NCBI RefSeq assembly: GCF_000230835.1
Contig: NZ_CM001240.1
Location: 4,041,779 to 4,105,778 of the forward strand
DNA from: Clostridium sp. DL-VIII
Lineage (GTDB): Bacteria; Bacillota; Clostridia; Clostridiales; Clostridiaceae
DNA: 64,000 nt
Direction of reading: 5' to 3'
Shown here piece by piece: positions 55,174 to 63,866 of this stretch. Every line of letters starts with the position of its first letter. Position 1 is the stretch's first letter. A program made the translations under genes and the position numbers. Under the pieces are notes generated by a model. It was not told the origin of the DNA and did no database searches. It saw nothing but the letters and a program-made list of their open reading frames with translations.

Positions 55174-56832
55174 TTATTTTAAATCTTCAAGTTCTGCCTT
55201 AAAAGCTCTCTTTTTAGAATGAACTTTCTTATAATGCTCTATAATAATTTCCTTTGCGCCTGCATTCCCATGGGATTCCATTACTTCTCCAAGTAAAGCT
55301 ATTATCCCTTCTGCTTTATAATAACTTTTTCTAAAGCCTCCACCTACTATTGCCTCAGTTCTTTTATCAACCTCTTTTTGAAGCCAGGTGATATATTTTT
55401 CATATTGTTCATTTGTAATTTTAATCTTATCCTTCCAGATTGAAAATCTATCAAAAAAGCTTTTTTCATCTTCTTCTGAATAATTTAGTCTGTATTTAAT
55501 TTCATCAATTACCTTTTCACCAGCCTTAGAAAAGCGTTTGTTTCTATCTAAACATAAAAGAAATAGTGGTACTATAACACCTTTAATGTTATCACTCCAA
55601 CCCAAATAAGTTTTATCTTCTTCACATTCTTCATAAATAGAATCAAATTCACCACTGAAAAAGAGTAGTATCTTTTTTTGCTCCTTTGAAATATGATTCT
55701 TCTTCATTTGATTATTTATATTCCCAAATTCAAAAGCTGATTTTTCAGGGAGCTTTTTAAACTTTCTAACTTCAGTATCTACTATATTTTTGCCATCTTC
55801 AATTTCATGAAGTCTTAAATAGTGATTTAGTGTTGACTCAGAGTTAAAAGCTACTTTATAGCATTCCAAGACAATTTCTTCATGGCAAAGCTTTCTTGCC
55901 GCCTTTGCAGTTAAATCTGCCACCTTACCTCTAGTAACCAAGGTTTCTCCTATTATATTGATAGCTTCTAATCCTAACTTTTCACATTCAGCCTCTCTTT
56001 TTTGGTCAAGTAAACACTCACATGCTTTTAAATATAAAAGAGGATGTCTTTGTGCCGCTTCTTTTGCCACCTTACATAATTTTTCAATACCTCCTTGAAG
56101 AATACAGGCCTCAAATAGTAAACTTCCTGCTAAATCTCCATCCTCACACTCCAAGAAATTAATCCATTCTTCTAAAAAAACATCTGTCTCTGCTAGTTCT
56201 TCAGGACCTATAACAAAAAGTTCATCTAATTTTATATCTCTTGAAAAATTAGATTTAAAATATGTAAATAAAGCTGCTACTCTTTCTTTTCCCCTAGAAG
56301 TTTGATACTTTGCATACATCAAGTTAAGCATTATTTTCTTAAAATTCAAGGAAACTAATTTTTCATCAATTAATTCTTCAAGTTCTAAGTCAATTGTCTC
56401 TTCATCATCAACATCATATGCTTGAAAGCTCATATCCATAAGCATATTGTATAAATCTACAGCTTCATTATATCTTTTTTGACATAATAAATTTTCAGCT
56501 ACTTGAAAAGCAAAAGTCAGCATTTTTCCTATTTCATGATTATCACAATACTCATAGTAATAATCTCTCCAATGATTTTCATCATATACTTCACGATAGC
56601 TGCATTCAAAATAGATATCTCCGTTTTGTACTTTTTCACTCCAATCTTGAATTTCTTTGATATCGTAAATAATCTCATTACACTTATTCTTACCATCTAG
56701 GGAATTCAAAAATTTATCTCTTTCCTCTTCCTTAATTGTACGTGCTAAATCATGAATCCACTTTCCTTTCTCATTGTTAGACATAGCAGCTAGTTTTTCA
56801 TCTATAATTTTAATAAACTCATTATAATTCAT
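55174..56832 (-). CDS. Large helical-repeat protein, function unknown
   Basis: 552 aa, almost entirely alpha-helical. Segments like NLLCQKRYNEAVDLYNMLMD and EKLCKVAKEAAQRHPLLYLK resemble TPR/SEL1-type repeats of the sort that follows SWIM zinc fingers, though no SWIM motif is present here. Acidic, cytoplasmic. The stop is 35 bases before the msrB start, so they may be one operon. No catalytic motif is seen. Confidence 0.6.
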   Translation of the reverse strand: MNYNEFIKIIDEKLAAMSNNEKGKWIHDLARTIKEEERDKFLNSLDGKNKCNEIIYDIKEIQDWSEKVQNGDIYFECSYREVYDENHWRDYYYEYCDNHEIGKMLTFAFQVAENLLCQKRYNEAVDLYNMLMDMSFQAYDVDDEETIDLELEELIDEKLVSLNFKKIMLNLMYAKYQTSRGKERVAALFTYFKSNFSRDIKLDELFVIGPEELAETDVFLEEWINFLECEDGDLAGSLLFEACILQGGIEKLCKVAKEAAQRHPLLYLKACECLLDQKREAECEKLGLEAINIIGETLVTRGKVADLTAKAARKLCHEEIVLECYKVAFNSESTLNHYLRLHEIEDGKNIVDTEVRKFKKLPEKSAFEFGNINNQMKKNHISKEQKKILLFFSGEFDSIYEECEEDKTYLGWSDNIKGVIVPLFLLCLDRNKRFSKAGEKVIDEIKYRLNYSEEDEKSFFDRFSIWKDKIKITNEQYEKYITWLQKEVDKRTEAIVGGGFRKSYYKAEGIIALLGEVMESHGNAGAKEIIIEHYKKVHSKKRAFKAELEDLK

Positions 56833-57070
56833 TTTTTATTACATCCTTTTATTCTTGTTTTAGTATAGTATCCCCTTTTTACTTATCTTAAATTCCATCT
56901 ATATTCATGTCAATATTTGCTTTAATAAGTCGTTAGTTTATGTAAATTAAATTAATATTAAAACACAGTCTTTTTATATATCATTTAAAAATTAAAGTTA
57001 AGTTGCTTGGCCTTGATATAGAAGTTAAAAGCAAAGAAAAAAGGTAAGCGGTGGAACACCTGCCGTATTG

Positions 57071-57111
57071 AAAAAAAGTAGCTTCTCAGGAACTTGAGAA
57101 GCTACTTTTTT
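57071..57111 (-). terminator. Terminator of intact IS66 operon
   Basis: AAAAAGTAGCTTCTCA and TGAGAAGCTACTTTTT form a 16-base perfect stem. It overlaps the stop of the last gene by two bases and lies just inside the left IR. Confidence 0.9.
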
Positions 57112-57388
57112 AATAAAAACCTTCTTTTGCAATTTTCTTTATGTAGTTATATTGTTTTCGAATAAGTTTTTTAAATTCAGAATCTGATAAGTCATTAAAA
57201 ATAGCTATTCCTTCTTCATAAAGACATTCATATATCAATTCACAATAATCATCATCTTCTCTATGCATTTTATTGTATCTTTTTTCAAGTTCATATGGAA
57301 AATCTAGAGTATAAGCTATTTCGTCAATTCTTCCGCTAAGAAATTCTTTAGTCATATTCATCATATAGTCTATATTAGGCTGACTCAC
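57110..57388 (-). CDS. IS66-associated small protein
   Basis: 92 aa, starts MSQPNIDYMMNMTKEFLSGR. Mostly helical and acidic, with a C-terminal EFKKLIRKQYNYIKKIAKE. No family known to me. It lies within the element's inverted repeats and overlaps the tnpC end by 14 bases, so it is a genuine fourth IS66 gene or a passenger. The other IS66 (18609-21240) lacks it. Confidence 0.7.
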   Translation of the reverse strand: MSQPNIDYMMNMTKEFLSGRIDEIAYTLDFPYELEKRYNKMHREDDDYCELIYECLYEEGIAIFNDLSDSEFKKLIRKQYNYIKKIAKEGFY

Positions 57389-58988
57389 TTATATTCTCCT
57401 CCTTTGGGTTAGTTTCTTCTGTATTTATTTTGCATTCAAGTTGCACTTGATCTGCCCATGGTAAATATTCTTCAAGAACAGAATCGTTTGATGTAAAATT
57501 AATATTAGGTAAATTGCGGAATATATACTCCAAATACTTGTATGCATCTAGATTATTAGCTGCGGCTGTATTTATAATGCTAAATATAATTGCTGACGCT
57601 TCCGCCCCAGCTGGCGAATCTGAAAATAACGAATTTTTTCTTGTAATTGCTACTGGTTTCACAGCAATTTCAGATAAATTATTTGATAAAGGTATTCTTC
57701 CATCAAGCAAGAAGTTTGAAAAATATTCTTTATGATTTAATGTATAATACAGCGCCTTTCTTAAGGGCTCTTGTTTTGTAACTGTTTTTTCTGCCCATGC
57801 AAAAAAGGCATCCAATATAGGGATACTATATATAATCCTGTTATTTTTTCTTTCTTCTGGAGATAACTCTTTCCATTTTCTTTCGAATTTAAAGAGCTTA
57901 TCACAATAAGCCCGTCCAATGGCTCCGCCGGATCCTGAAATCTCTTTCTTACCAGAATCTAGTGGGATAGCATCAAGATAATATCTTCTTAGATGGCTAA
58001 AGCACAAGCATCTAGTGATTCCTTCAACTTTCTCATATCCTGCATACGCATCACTTACATGATAACCAGTGAATCCATCTAAAAAAGCTTTTGCATGATC
58101 TCCAGCACGACTGCTAGTATATTGATATAGAATTACTGGCGGACCTTCACAGTCCCCAGTTCTATGTATCCATATATATGATTTACTAGATGCTTTCTTA
58201 TCTTTTTCCTTGTTTACCTGCCATGTTGTCTCATCACTCATGATAATACTGCACTTTAATAATTGTTTATGCATGAGTTCATATAGGGGCTTTAGCCAAT
58301 ATTCAGAGCTATGTATTATCCAATTTGCCATCATATCTCTTTTAAGTTCAGCACCCATCCTTTTAAAATCTTTTTCCTGACGGTATAACGGCATAGACAT
58401 CATATACTTTTGATACATTAGCCAGGCTATAATTGAAGGCGAAGCGACGGAATGCGTAAGCACAGGTGCTGGTACAGGTGCACAATATATAGAATCATAT
58501 GGATTTATATCATTTTTCCCACACTCAATACATTTGTATACATATTGAACATAATCTTTTATTATAAGCTTTGCTGGAATATATTCTATTTCCGATCTTA
58601 CTTTTTTCTTTCCAATTACTTTAAGATCACTTCCACAGATTTTGCACAAAGCTTCTCCATCAAGAACACATTCAACTACTTCGTGTGGCAGTGCCTTAAT
58701 TAATTTTTCTCTGTCACCTTTTTTTCTTACAGGTCTTTTATGTTCTTTAATATTTATAATTTTGCTTTCATCTAGAATTTCATCATATGTTTCACCAAAA
58801 AGAGAGCATTGCCCATCTGTTTTAGGAGTTTTTTCACTTGACGCCCCAAAACGTTGTTTTGATGCATGCAAAACCGCTTGAGTAAGGAGTTCAACATTAT
58901 GCTCTAACATATTCACCTTTTCTTGCAGTTTTTTATTTTCATTTTCAAGTTCTTTAATTCGTAAATCTTTCTTATCTAAAAACTGCAT
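57375..58988 (-). CDS. tnpC: IS66 transposase TnpC
   Basis: 537 aa, full length. The N-terminal coiled coil is ELENENKKLQEKVNMLEHNV. A zinc-finger-like region follows (CKICGSDL...CIECGKNDINPY). The DDE core has DETTW, HVSDAYAGYE and the final LSNNLSEIAVKPVAITRKNS (acidic residue). It catalyses transposition with TnpA and TnpB. No lesion is visible. Confidence 0.95.
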   Translation of the reverse strand: MQFLDKKDLRIKELENENKKLQEKVNMLEHNVELLTQAVLHASKQRFGASSEKTPKTDGQCSLFGETYDEILDESKIINIKEHKRPVRKKGDREKLIKALPHEVVECVLDGEALCKICGSDLKVIGKKKVRSEIEYIPAKLIIKDYVQYVYKCIECGKNDINPYDSIYCAPVPAPVLTHSVASPSIIAWLMYQKYMMSMPLYRQEKDFKRMGAELKRDMMANWIIHSSEYWLKPLYELMHKQLLKCSIIMSDETTWQVNKEKDKKASSKSYIWIHRTGDCEGPPVILYQYTSSRAGDHAKAFLDGFTGYHVSDAYAGYEKVEGITRCLCFSHLRRYYLDAIPLDSGKKEISGSGGAIGRAYCDKLFKFERKWKELSPEERKNNRIIYSIPILDAFFAWAEKTVTKQEPLRKALYYTLNHKEYFSNFLLDGRIPLSNNLSEIAVKPVAITRKNSLFSDSPAGAEASAIIFSIINTAAANNLDAYKYLEYIFRNLPNINFTSNDSVLEEYLPWADQVQLECKINTEETNPKEENISESA

Positions 58989-59067
58989 AGCAAAGGCTCC
59001 TTTCTAGTTAATTCTCTACTTATATTATACCAGAAAAGTGGCTATTTTACTAGCTTTTTAGACGATT

Positions 59068-59439
59068 TTAGAAAATCATTCCCGTAGTGTCAATCCTTTC
59101 TCGATGTGCTTTTTTCTGATCAATTTGTAGCCCATCTAAAAGCCATTCCATTTGACGTTTGGTTATATCACGTACTTCTCCTTCATTTTTTGGCCACTGA
59201 AATTTCATGTCATCAGAAAGAAACTTTGTAACTAATATAAATCCATTTTTGTCCCATCTAAGTGCTCTAAGAGAGGTGTGCCTTTTATTGCAAAATAAGA
59301 AAACACTTGTACCAGAGTATGGATTAAGATTAAATTTCAATGAAACCAATGCGGCTAGTCCGTTTTGCTGCTTGCGAAAATCGGTGGCACCGAGTGCAAG
59401 ATATATGTGCTCCGCCCCATCGGCTATATGGTGCATCAT
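59068..59439 (-). CDS. tnpB: IS66 accessory protein TnpB
   Basis: 123 aa IS66 Orf2. Signature segments are HIYLALGATDFRKQQNGLAA, VFLFCNKRHTSLRALRW and GLQIDQKKAH. The start overlaps the tnpA stop by 4 bases. Complete. Confidence 0.94.
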   Translation of the reverse strand: MMHHIADGAEHIYLALGATDFRKQQNGLAALVSLKFNLNPYSGTSVFLFCNKRHTSLRALRWDKNGFILVTKFLSDDMKFQWPKNEGEVRDITKRQMEWLLDGLQIDQKKAHRERIDTTGMIF

Positions 59440-59774
59440 AATTCTTGCAGAACCCTCATTAGTCCTGCTAAAGAATTTTGATTAAAATTGCTTGGAATCG
59501 TAACCTGTATATCTTTGTAGAGTATCTGAAAATTATCAGATTTATTTGAGTTTGATACTAGATTATCATTTTCTGAAAGGATTGGGGTAATTTCAGTAAA
59601 TGATATTTTTTCAACAGGCTTTTCTTTTCTAGTTAGTATTTTGTGATTCCAATAATTATATTTATGTTTACTAATTCCTTTCTTTTCACACCATTCTTTG
59701 ACTGTCATACCACTTTCATTTCTTTCATTGATCCGTTGCTCCCAAAGGAGCAGATTTTCATTTGTGGATGCCAT
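59436..59774 (-). CDS. tnpA: IS66 accessory protein TnpA
   Basis: 112 aa from ATG 59774 (GGAGGTTTTTAAT upstream; the frame is open to 59789). The N-terminal helix-turn-helix-like region is WEQRINERNESGMTVKEWCE, with the KHKYNYW motif typical of IS66 TnpA. Complete. Confidence 0.88.
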   Translation of the reverse strand: MASTNENLLLWEQRINERNESGMTVKEWCEKKGISKHKYNYWNHKILTRKEKPVEKISFTEITPILSENDNLVSNSNKSDNFQILYKDIQVTIPSNFNQNSLAGLMRVLQEL

Positions 59775-59789
59775 ATTAAAAACCTCCAA

Positions 59790-60169
59790 TCTGATTTACT
59801 TTATTAGAGCATATCAAATTGAAGGTCTATTTACATGACGGTATTTGTTCCAGCGCTTACAGAAAAAAGTGCCCCATCCGACCAAGATAAGCACCTTTTC
59901 TGAAATTTAAAATTTAAATTAAAATCTAATAGCCCTAAAACAAAATAAGCACTTTGTGAAAGTGACTAACACCAAATATAAAATTTTGGCTATCTACTTT
60001 TGTTCTAAGAATGCTTAGTGCTATTAGCACTAAGCATTTCTTATTTATATTATATCAAATTTTTTATGTCTGATTACTCTTCTCCTAATTTAATTATGCA
60101 ATCCTTCTTATAAAATGAAATGCCATAATTTATATTTTTCATTTTTTAAAAGGATTACATATTTTACCA
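59790..60169. other. Intergenic region right of IS66
   Basis: Holds the right IS66 end (to 59860), the target duplication AGAAAAAAG (59861-59869), and the dispersed hairpin repeat at 59997-60060. No gene seen. Confidence 0.6.
59997..60060. repeat. Dispersed hairpin repeat, copy 2
   Basis: TGCTTAGTG/CACTAAGCA hairpin followed by TTTCTTATTTATATTATATC. Matches the copy at 31333-31396 almost exactly outside the loop. Confidence 0.75.
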
Positions 60170-60643
60170 TCACGAATCAATCATTACAATATCAAATGTA
60201 AATGGAAATTCCTCAGCTTTTTTAGCTTCAAAATCAACTTTATAGCCAGTTCCATCTTTATAAAAAAATCCTTGTTTTAATTCTATTTTCACATAACACA
60301 TGTTTTCATCATTTTCGTTATTGTGTGCAAAGTACCATGGATCAAACGCCTTTATCAACTTTTCCCTAATTGCATGATTCTTTTCACATAATGGATGTCC
60401 AATATTATAGGCAATTCCGCTAAAACGATATAGTTTATTACACATTGAAACCTCAGAATTTTTTTCAATCTCTTGTACTTTCTGTGATTTTGCGTAAGTA
60501 GTAATATAGAAAGCACCATCATCATAAAAAGTGTCTATGAATCTAACCGATGGAATATTATCATTTGATGTTGCTAAAGCAAATTGATAATCCTTTGCAA
60601 ATAACTCTTTTAAAACATTTAAACTTTTTTCGTATGTAGCCAT
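60170..60643 (-). CDS. Pyridoxamine 5'-phosphate oxidase-like flavoprotein
   Basis: 157 aa from ATG 60643 (AAAGGGGAT 7-8 bases upstream; the frame starts at 60652). The split-barrel fold shows in FALATSNDNIPSVRFIDTFY and AFYITTYAKSQKVQEIEKN, typical of general-stress or FMN-binding family members. It has an extra C-terminal strand block. The substrate is unknown; such proteins reduce small molecules or bind flavin. It is a single gene. Confidence 0.83.
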   Translation of the reverse strand: MATYEKSLNVLKELFAKDYQFALATSNDNIPSVRFIDTFYDDGAFYITTYAKSQKVQEIEKNSEVSMCNKLYRFSGIAYNIGHPLCEKNHAIREKLIKAFDPWYFAHNNENDENMCYVKIELKQGFFYKDGTGYKVDFEAKKAEEFPFTFDIVMIDS

Positions 60644-60803
60644 TTTTTGCATCCCCTTTACAAGTTATAATCTATCTTACAGTAAATTATACCATATTTT
60701 GTAAACAACATATTATTTAATTTACAAGGAATATACTTCTTTTTTTCTACATCAAGCATACAATAAATTCAGTAGTCCTTCGCCATTATTATAAGTGCGT
60801 GCT

Positions 60804-60875
60804 AAAAAAATCGTAAATCCAATCTATTGAATAATACGATTTTACAATTTGCTATTTATTTCTATTGATTCGTAA
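60804..60875. repeat. Dispersed repeat AAATCGTA, copy 1
   Basis: AAAATCGTA...TACGATTTTAC hairpin plus CAATTTGCTATTTATTT, about 70 bases. Matched at 62038-62110 with few differences. It may act as a terminator. Confidence 0.7.
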
Positions 60876-60939
60876 TAATAAGAATATTTTGAACAAAACA
60901 AACTACTCACTTAAAGAAGATAGCGAAGGATCCTTAATA

Positions 60940-61101
60940 TTATTCCTCTTGATTTTTAATAACTTCCTCAATACTATTTACTTTTCTCTTTAAATCATTT
61001 ATTTCTCTTGATACATTGGTTATCCGTCTAAAAAATCTGAATATCTCTAAAATTACAATTAGTATTATTGCTAATATAATTCCAGTATATATACCTTGCA
61101 C
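60940..61101 (-). CDS. Small membrane protein with coiled-coil tail, 53 aa
   Basis: GTG start at 61101 after GGGGGAAAAATA. A membrane helix at residues 5-22 (YTGIILAIILIVILEIFRFF) is followed by a basic patch (RRI) and a charged coiled coil (SREINDLKRKVNSIEEVIKN). The topology suggests a membrane-anchored coiled coil. It is too short for normal gene prediction. It has no obvious partner. Confidence 0.6.
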   Translation of the reverse strand: MQGIYTGIILAIILIVILEIFRFFRRITNVSREINDLKRKVNSIEEVIKNQEE

Positions 61102-61399
61102 TATTTTTCCCCCTCGCATAATTCGATTTCCAGTCAGTTCACCATTATTTACAATTGTATAATATTTTAAACATAAAAATATATATTTTTCTTCCTTTAG
61201 TTAACTTTTTTACCACTATAAATCAATTATAACACAAAGTGTAAATATTGAATTGTTAAATCTTTAGATATGATTGCTTTTTGAGTAACCTTTATAACTA
61301 AATAATCTCTTTTTAAATACAGACCTTCCTGTAAAATAGATAATAAGAATATATAGAATTACTTTAAATGCTCCCTTATACAAAATATCACCTATATAC

Positions 61400-61663
61400 T
61401 TATTTTGATGCTAATGACAAAATAATTTCATGTAAAACATATCCTAAAGGAAATAATATAAATATAATTCCTAAAATTATTGAGCTTATATTAAATAAAG
61501 ATTTTAATACACTATCATTTGTTTTCATCTGTTTCAAGTATATTTTATTCATTGCTATGCCTGTACCACCTATAATTATCAAACATATTCCTATAAAACA
61601 AATAAGAGCAATAATAATTCCAAATAAAGCTACAATAAATGGTAAAAAAATTAAAAACCCCAT
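61400..61663 (-). CDS. Small membrane protein, three helices
   Basis: 87 aa from ATG 61663 (AAGGAGTGTG upstream; the frame is open to 61672). Very hydrophobic segments (FLIFLPFIVALFGIIIALIC, IGICLIIIGGTGIA, SIILGIIFILFPLGYVL) make three membrane helices. It is followed in the same direction after the 77-aa gene by 5-15 bases, probably one operon. Unknown role. Confidence 0.55.
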   Translation of the reverse strand: MGFLIFLPFIVALFGIIIALICFIGICLIIIGGTGIAMNKIYLKQMKTNDSVLKSLFNISSIILGIIFILFPLGYVLHEIILSLASK

Positions 61664-61677
61664 AAAAATCACACTCC

Positions 61678-61911
61678 TTATAATTTATTTAAAATCAACA
61701 CTCCTGCAATCAAATAACACAAAGTTATTAAAATGCCCACCCACATATGTATAGCCGAAATAAACCAATACCCAACTTTTACTTTTTTATCGGAGGTATC
61801 AAAACATTTGCTCATCTTCATACCTTTATATCCCCGTATTATTGCAATAATAGCCAAAAACAAAGCCATTATAAGTGCTAAAAAAATAAGTGCATTTGTT
61901 AGTTTAATCAT
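61678..61911 (-). CDS. Small membrane protein, two helices
   Basis: 77 aa. Helices at about 5-25 (TNALIFLALIMALFLAIIAI) and 50-74 (HMWVGILITLCYLIAGVLIL) with a cytosolic Lys-rich loop (KMSKCFDTSDKKVK). Upstream of the 87-aa membrane gene. Function unknown. Confidence 0.6.
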   Translation of the reverse strand: MIKLTNALIFLALIMALFLAIIAIIRGYKGMKMSKCFDTSDKKVKVGYWFISAIHMWVGILITLCYLIAGVLILNKL

Positions 61912-62037
61912 CTTTTTCCCCTCTTCTCTTAAAGATTACTTTTAATATGGTTTTTATTGTAATTCTATTTATCGTCAATGTATATTATACTTTAGTATAA
62001 TTTTGAAGAACTATCCTCTGTAACTCACGTAAAACCA

Positions 62038-62110
62038 CAAAAAAATCGCAAATCCAATCTCTTGAATAATACGATTTTACAATTTGCTATTTATTTTTAT
62101 CGATTCATGA
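62038..62110. repeat. Dispersed repeat AAATCGCA, copy 2
   Basis: Same 70-base block as 60804-60875, including the TTGAATAATACGATTTTACA stretch. The stem is slightly weaker because one arm has CGCA. It overlaps the 3' flank of the small 57-aa gene. Confidence 0.7.
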
Positions 62111-62131
62111 TATAAGAAAAATACGAAACAG

Positions 62132-62305
62132 CTAATCTTCAAGATATTTTGATTCAAATGGATACTTGGCATAAGCTGTTTTATGTTTCTTAAACCCAAA
62201 TTTTTTATAAAAGTTTTCAACTGCATTTACACGATTTTTAATTGTGTCTTTACTGCAACCAGGTAATTCTAGATTATTAATCATTTTCTTGATTTTTGGA
62301 TACAT
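62132..62305 (-). CDS. Small basic protein, 57 aa
   Basis: ATG at 62305 after AAAGGAATGATAAA. Lys/Asn rich, ending VNAVENFYKKFGFKKHKTAY. It could be a fragment of an acetyltransferase C-terminus (FYKKFGF is common there) or an independent small protein. It has no partner gene. Confidence 0.5.
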   Translation of the reverse strand: MYPKIKKMINNLELPGCSKDTIKNRVNAVENFYKKFGFKKHKTAYAKYPFESKYLED

Positions 62306-62619
62306 TTTATCATTCCTTTAAAAGGCGTGTAAAATGTGAGAAGTGAAGTTCCTTGGGAAAGAACTCCACTTCTTATTTTTACCATCTTTTCTTACCCAAC
62401 TTTCTCCAGGAATTGAGAAACTACCAAGTACAATTGGAGCTTGAGTAAAACAGAGACCAGTGTATATCTTTTTTCAATTAAATCTAAATATTCCATTTTT
62501 AATCCATTTGTAAAATCTGATAGCGTTATGTGATATTAATAGACAGGAGCTTTATAAACACAAAATCAGATTACCATTGTTCATGCGTGAATATACTTAA
62601 CACAACAATCATGCCATTT
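62306..62619. other. Intergenic region with terminator
   Basis: Hairpin AAGTGAAGTTC/GAACTCCACTT at 62341-62371 followed by T-rich DNA, probably a terminator. Otherwise no gene seen. Confidence 0.5.
62341..62371. terminator. Hairpin terminator
   Basis: AAGTGAAGTTC pairs with GAACTCCACTT (one mismatch) around CTTGGGAAA. T-run to the right. Confidence 0.65.
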
Positions 62620-63738
62620 TTATTTTTCTAGCTCTTCAGCTATAGTTTTTAAGTTTTCAATAATATTAATATGTTGAGGACAGACTCCTTCACACTTGCC
62701 GCAGGCTATGCAGTCTGAAGCCTTTCCCCCAACCATAACCGAAAATAGATAGTTTCCCTGGGCACCTACAAAATCATTGTGAATCATTTTGCGGTTATAC
62801 GCTGCAAAAACATTAGGAATGTGTATTTTCTGAGGGCAGCCTTCTAGACAATATTCACAGGAAGTGCAAGGAATGCACGGTATTTCACTGAATGCCTTCC
62901 GCGCCTTCTCAACAACGGCTCTCTCATCTTCATTAAGTGGCTTGAAATGTTCCATATATGAAACATTGTCTTTTACCTGCTCGATTGAGGACATTCCGCT
63001 AAGTACAGTGATGATATTATCCAGAGAAGCTGCATATCGGATTGCCCAAGAGGCAACAGATGTTTTTGGATTCGCTTCTTCGAATATTTTTTTAACGCTG
63101 TCAACAGGATTTGCCAGTGCGCCCCCTTTGATCGGCTCCATAACAATGATGGGTTTGTTGTGTTTCAGCGCAACCTCATAGCATTTGCGTGCCTCGATTG
63201 AGTTACTCTCCCAATCGGCATAGTTCAACTGGAACTGTACAAATTCCATCTCAGGATGCTCGGTTAGAATTTTGTCTATTGCATCCGCCTTGTCATGAAT
63301 TGAAAAACCTATATGACGTATGATCCCTTTTTCCTTCAGCTCCCGGACATAATCCCATATACCGAAGTCATCAAAAGTTTTTGTGCGGCTTTCTCCCAAG
63401 TTATGAAGCAGGTAATAATCTATATAGCCTGCTCCAGTGCGCTTAAGTGAAGTCCAAATCATGTTCTTAGCTTCTTCTTCAGTTTTTACAATCCACGCAG
63501 GACATTTTGTCGCGATTTGAAAGCTCTCGCGTGGATAGCGGTCAACGATTGCTGTTTTCATCGCCTCTTCAGATTTGCCTCCCATATAGGCCCATGAGGA
63601 ATCAAAATAACTGAATCCTTTGGCCATAAACAGATCTACCATTTCCTTTGTCTGTTCAATATCAACTTCTTTATCAATCATAGGAAGCCTCATAAACCCG
63701 AAACCTAATTTCGGAATATTTTCGCCTAAATATGCCAT
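62620..63738 (-). CDS. Aldo/keto reductase with C-terminal [4Fe-4S] ferredoxin domain
   Basis: 372 aa. AKR barrel with the catalytic tetrad residues D46, Y51 (DSSWAYMGG), K78 (ATKCP) and H in LLHNLG. NADPH is bound at the C-terminal barrel end. A 4Fe-4S module follows (CIPCTSCEYCLEGCP and CIACGKCEGVCP). It probably reduces carbonyls using NADPH or ferredoxin. The GC content looks clearly higher than that of neighbouring genes, which hints at a recent origin elsewhere. A single gene. Confidence 0.93.
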   Translation of the reverse strand: MAYLGENIPKLGFGFMRLPMIDKEVDIEQTKEMVDLFMAKGFSYFDSSWAYMGGKSEEAMKTAIVDRYPRESFQIATKCPAWIVKTEEEAKNMIWTSLKRTGAGYIDYYLLHNLGESRTKTFDDFGIWDYVRELKEKGIIRHIGFSIHDKADAIDKILTEHPEMEFVQFQLNYADWESNSIEARKCYEVALKHNKPIIVMEPIKGGALANPVDSVKKIFEEANPKTSVASWAIRYAASLDNIITVLSGMSSIEQVKDNVSYMEHFKPLNEDERAVVEKARKAFSEIPCIPCTSCEYCLEGCPQKIHIPNVFAAYNRKMIHNDFVGAQGNYLFSVMVGGKASDCIACGKCEGVCPQHINIIENLKTIAEELEK

Positions 63739-63866
63739 ACAATACCAACCTCCATATTTATCTAGTATCTAAAAATAAGATACTTTTATTAGTCTACTTA
63801 ATGATATTTACAGTTCTTTCTTTTACCATTTCGCCCCCTTATTTGTGATGATCACATCACTATATT

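Larger units (their letters stand above)
57044..59860 (-). mobile_element. Intact IS66-family element
   Basis: Left end GTAAGCGGTGGAACACCTGC, right end (reverse complement) GTAAGCGCTGGAACAAATAC. Both are bordered by AGAAAAAAG (57035-57043 and 59861-59869), an 8-9 bp target duplication, so the insertion is recent. Encodes tnpA, tnpB, tnpC and a fourth small gene, all leftward. Internal terminator at 57071-57111. Confidence 0.93.
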
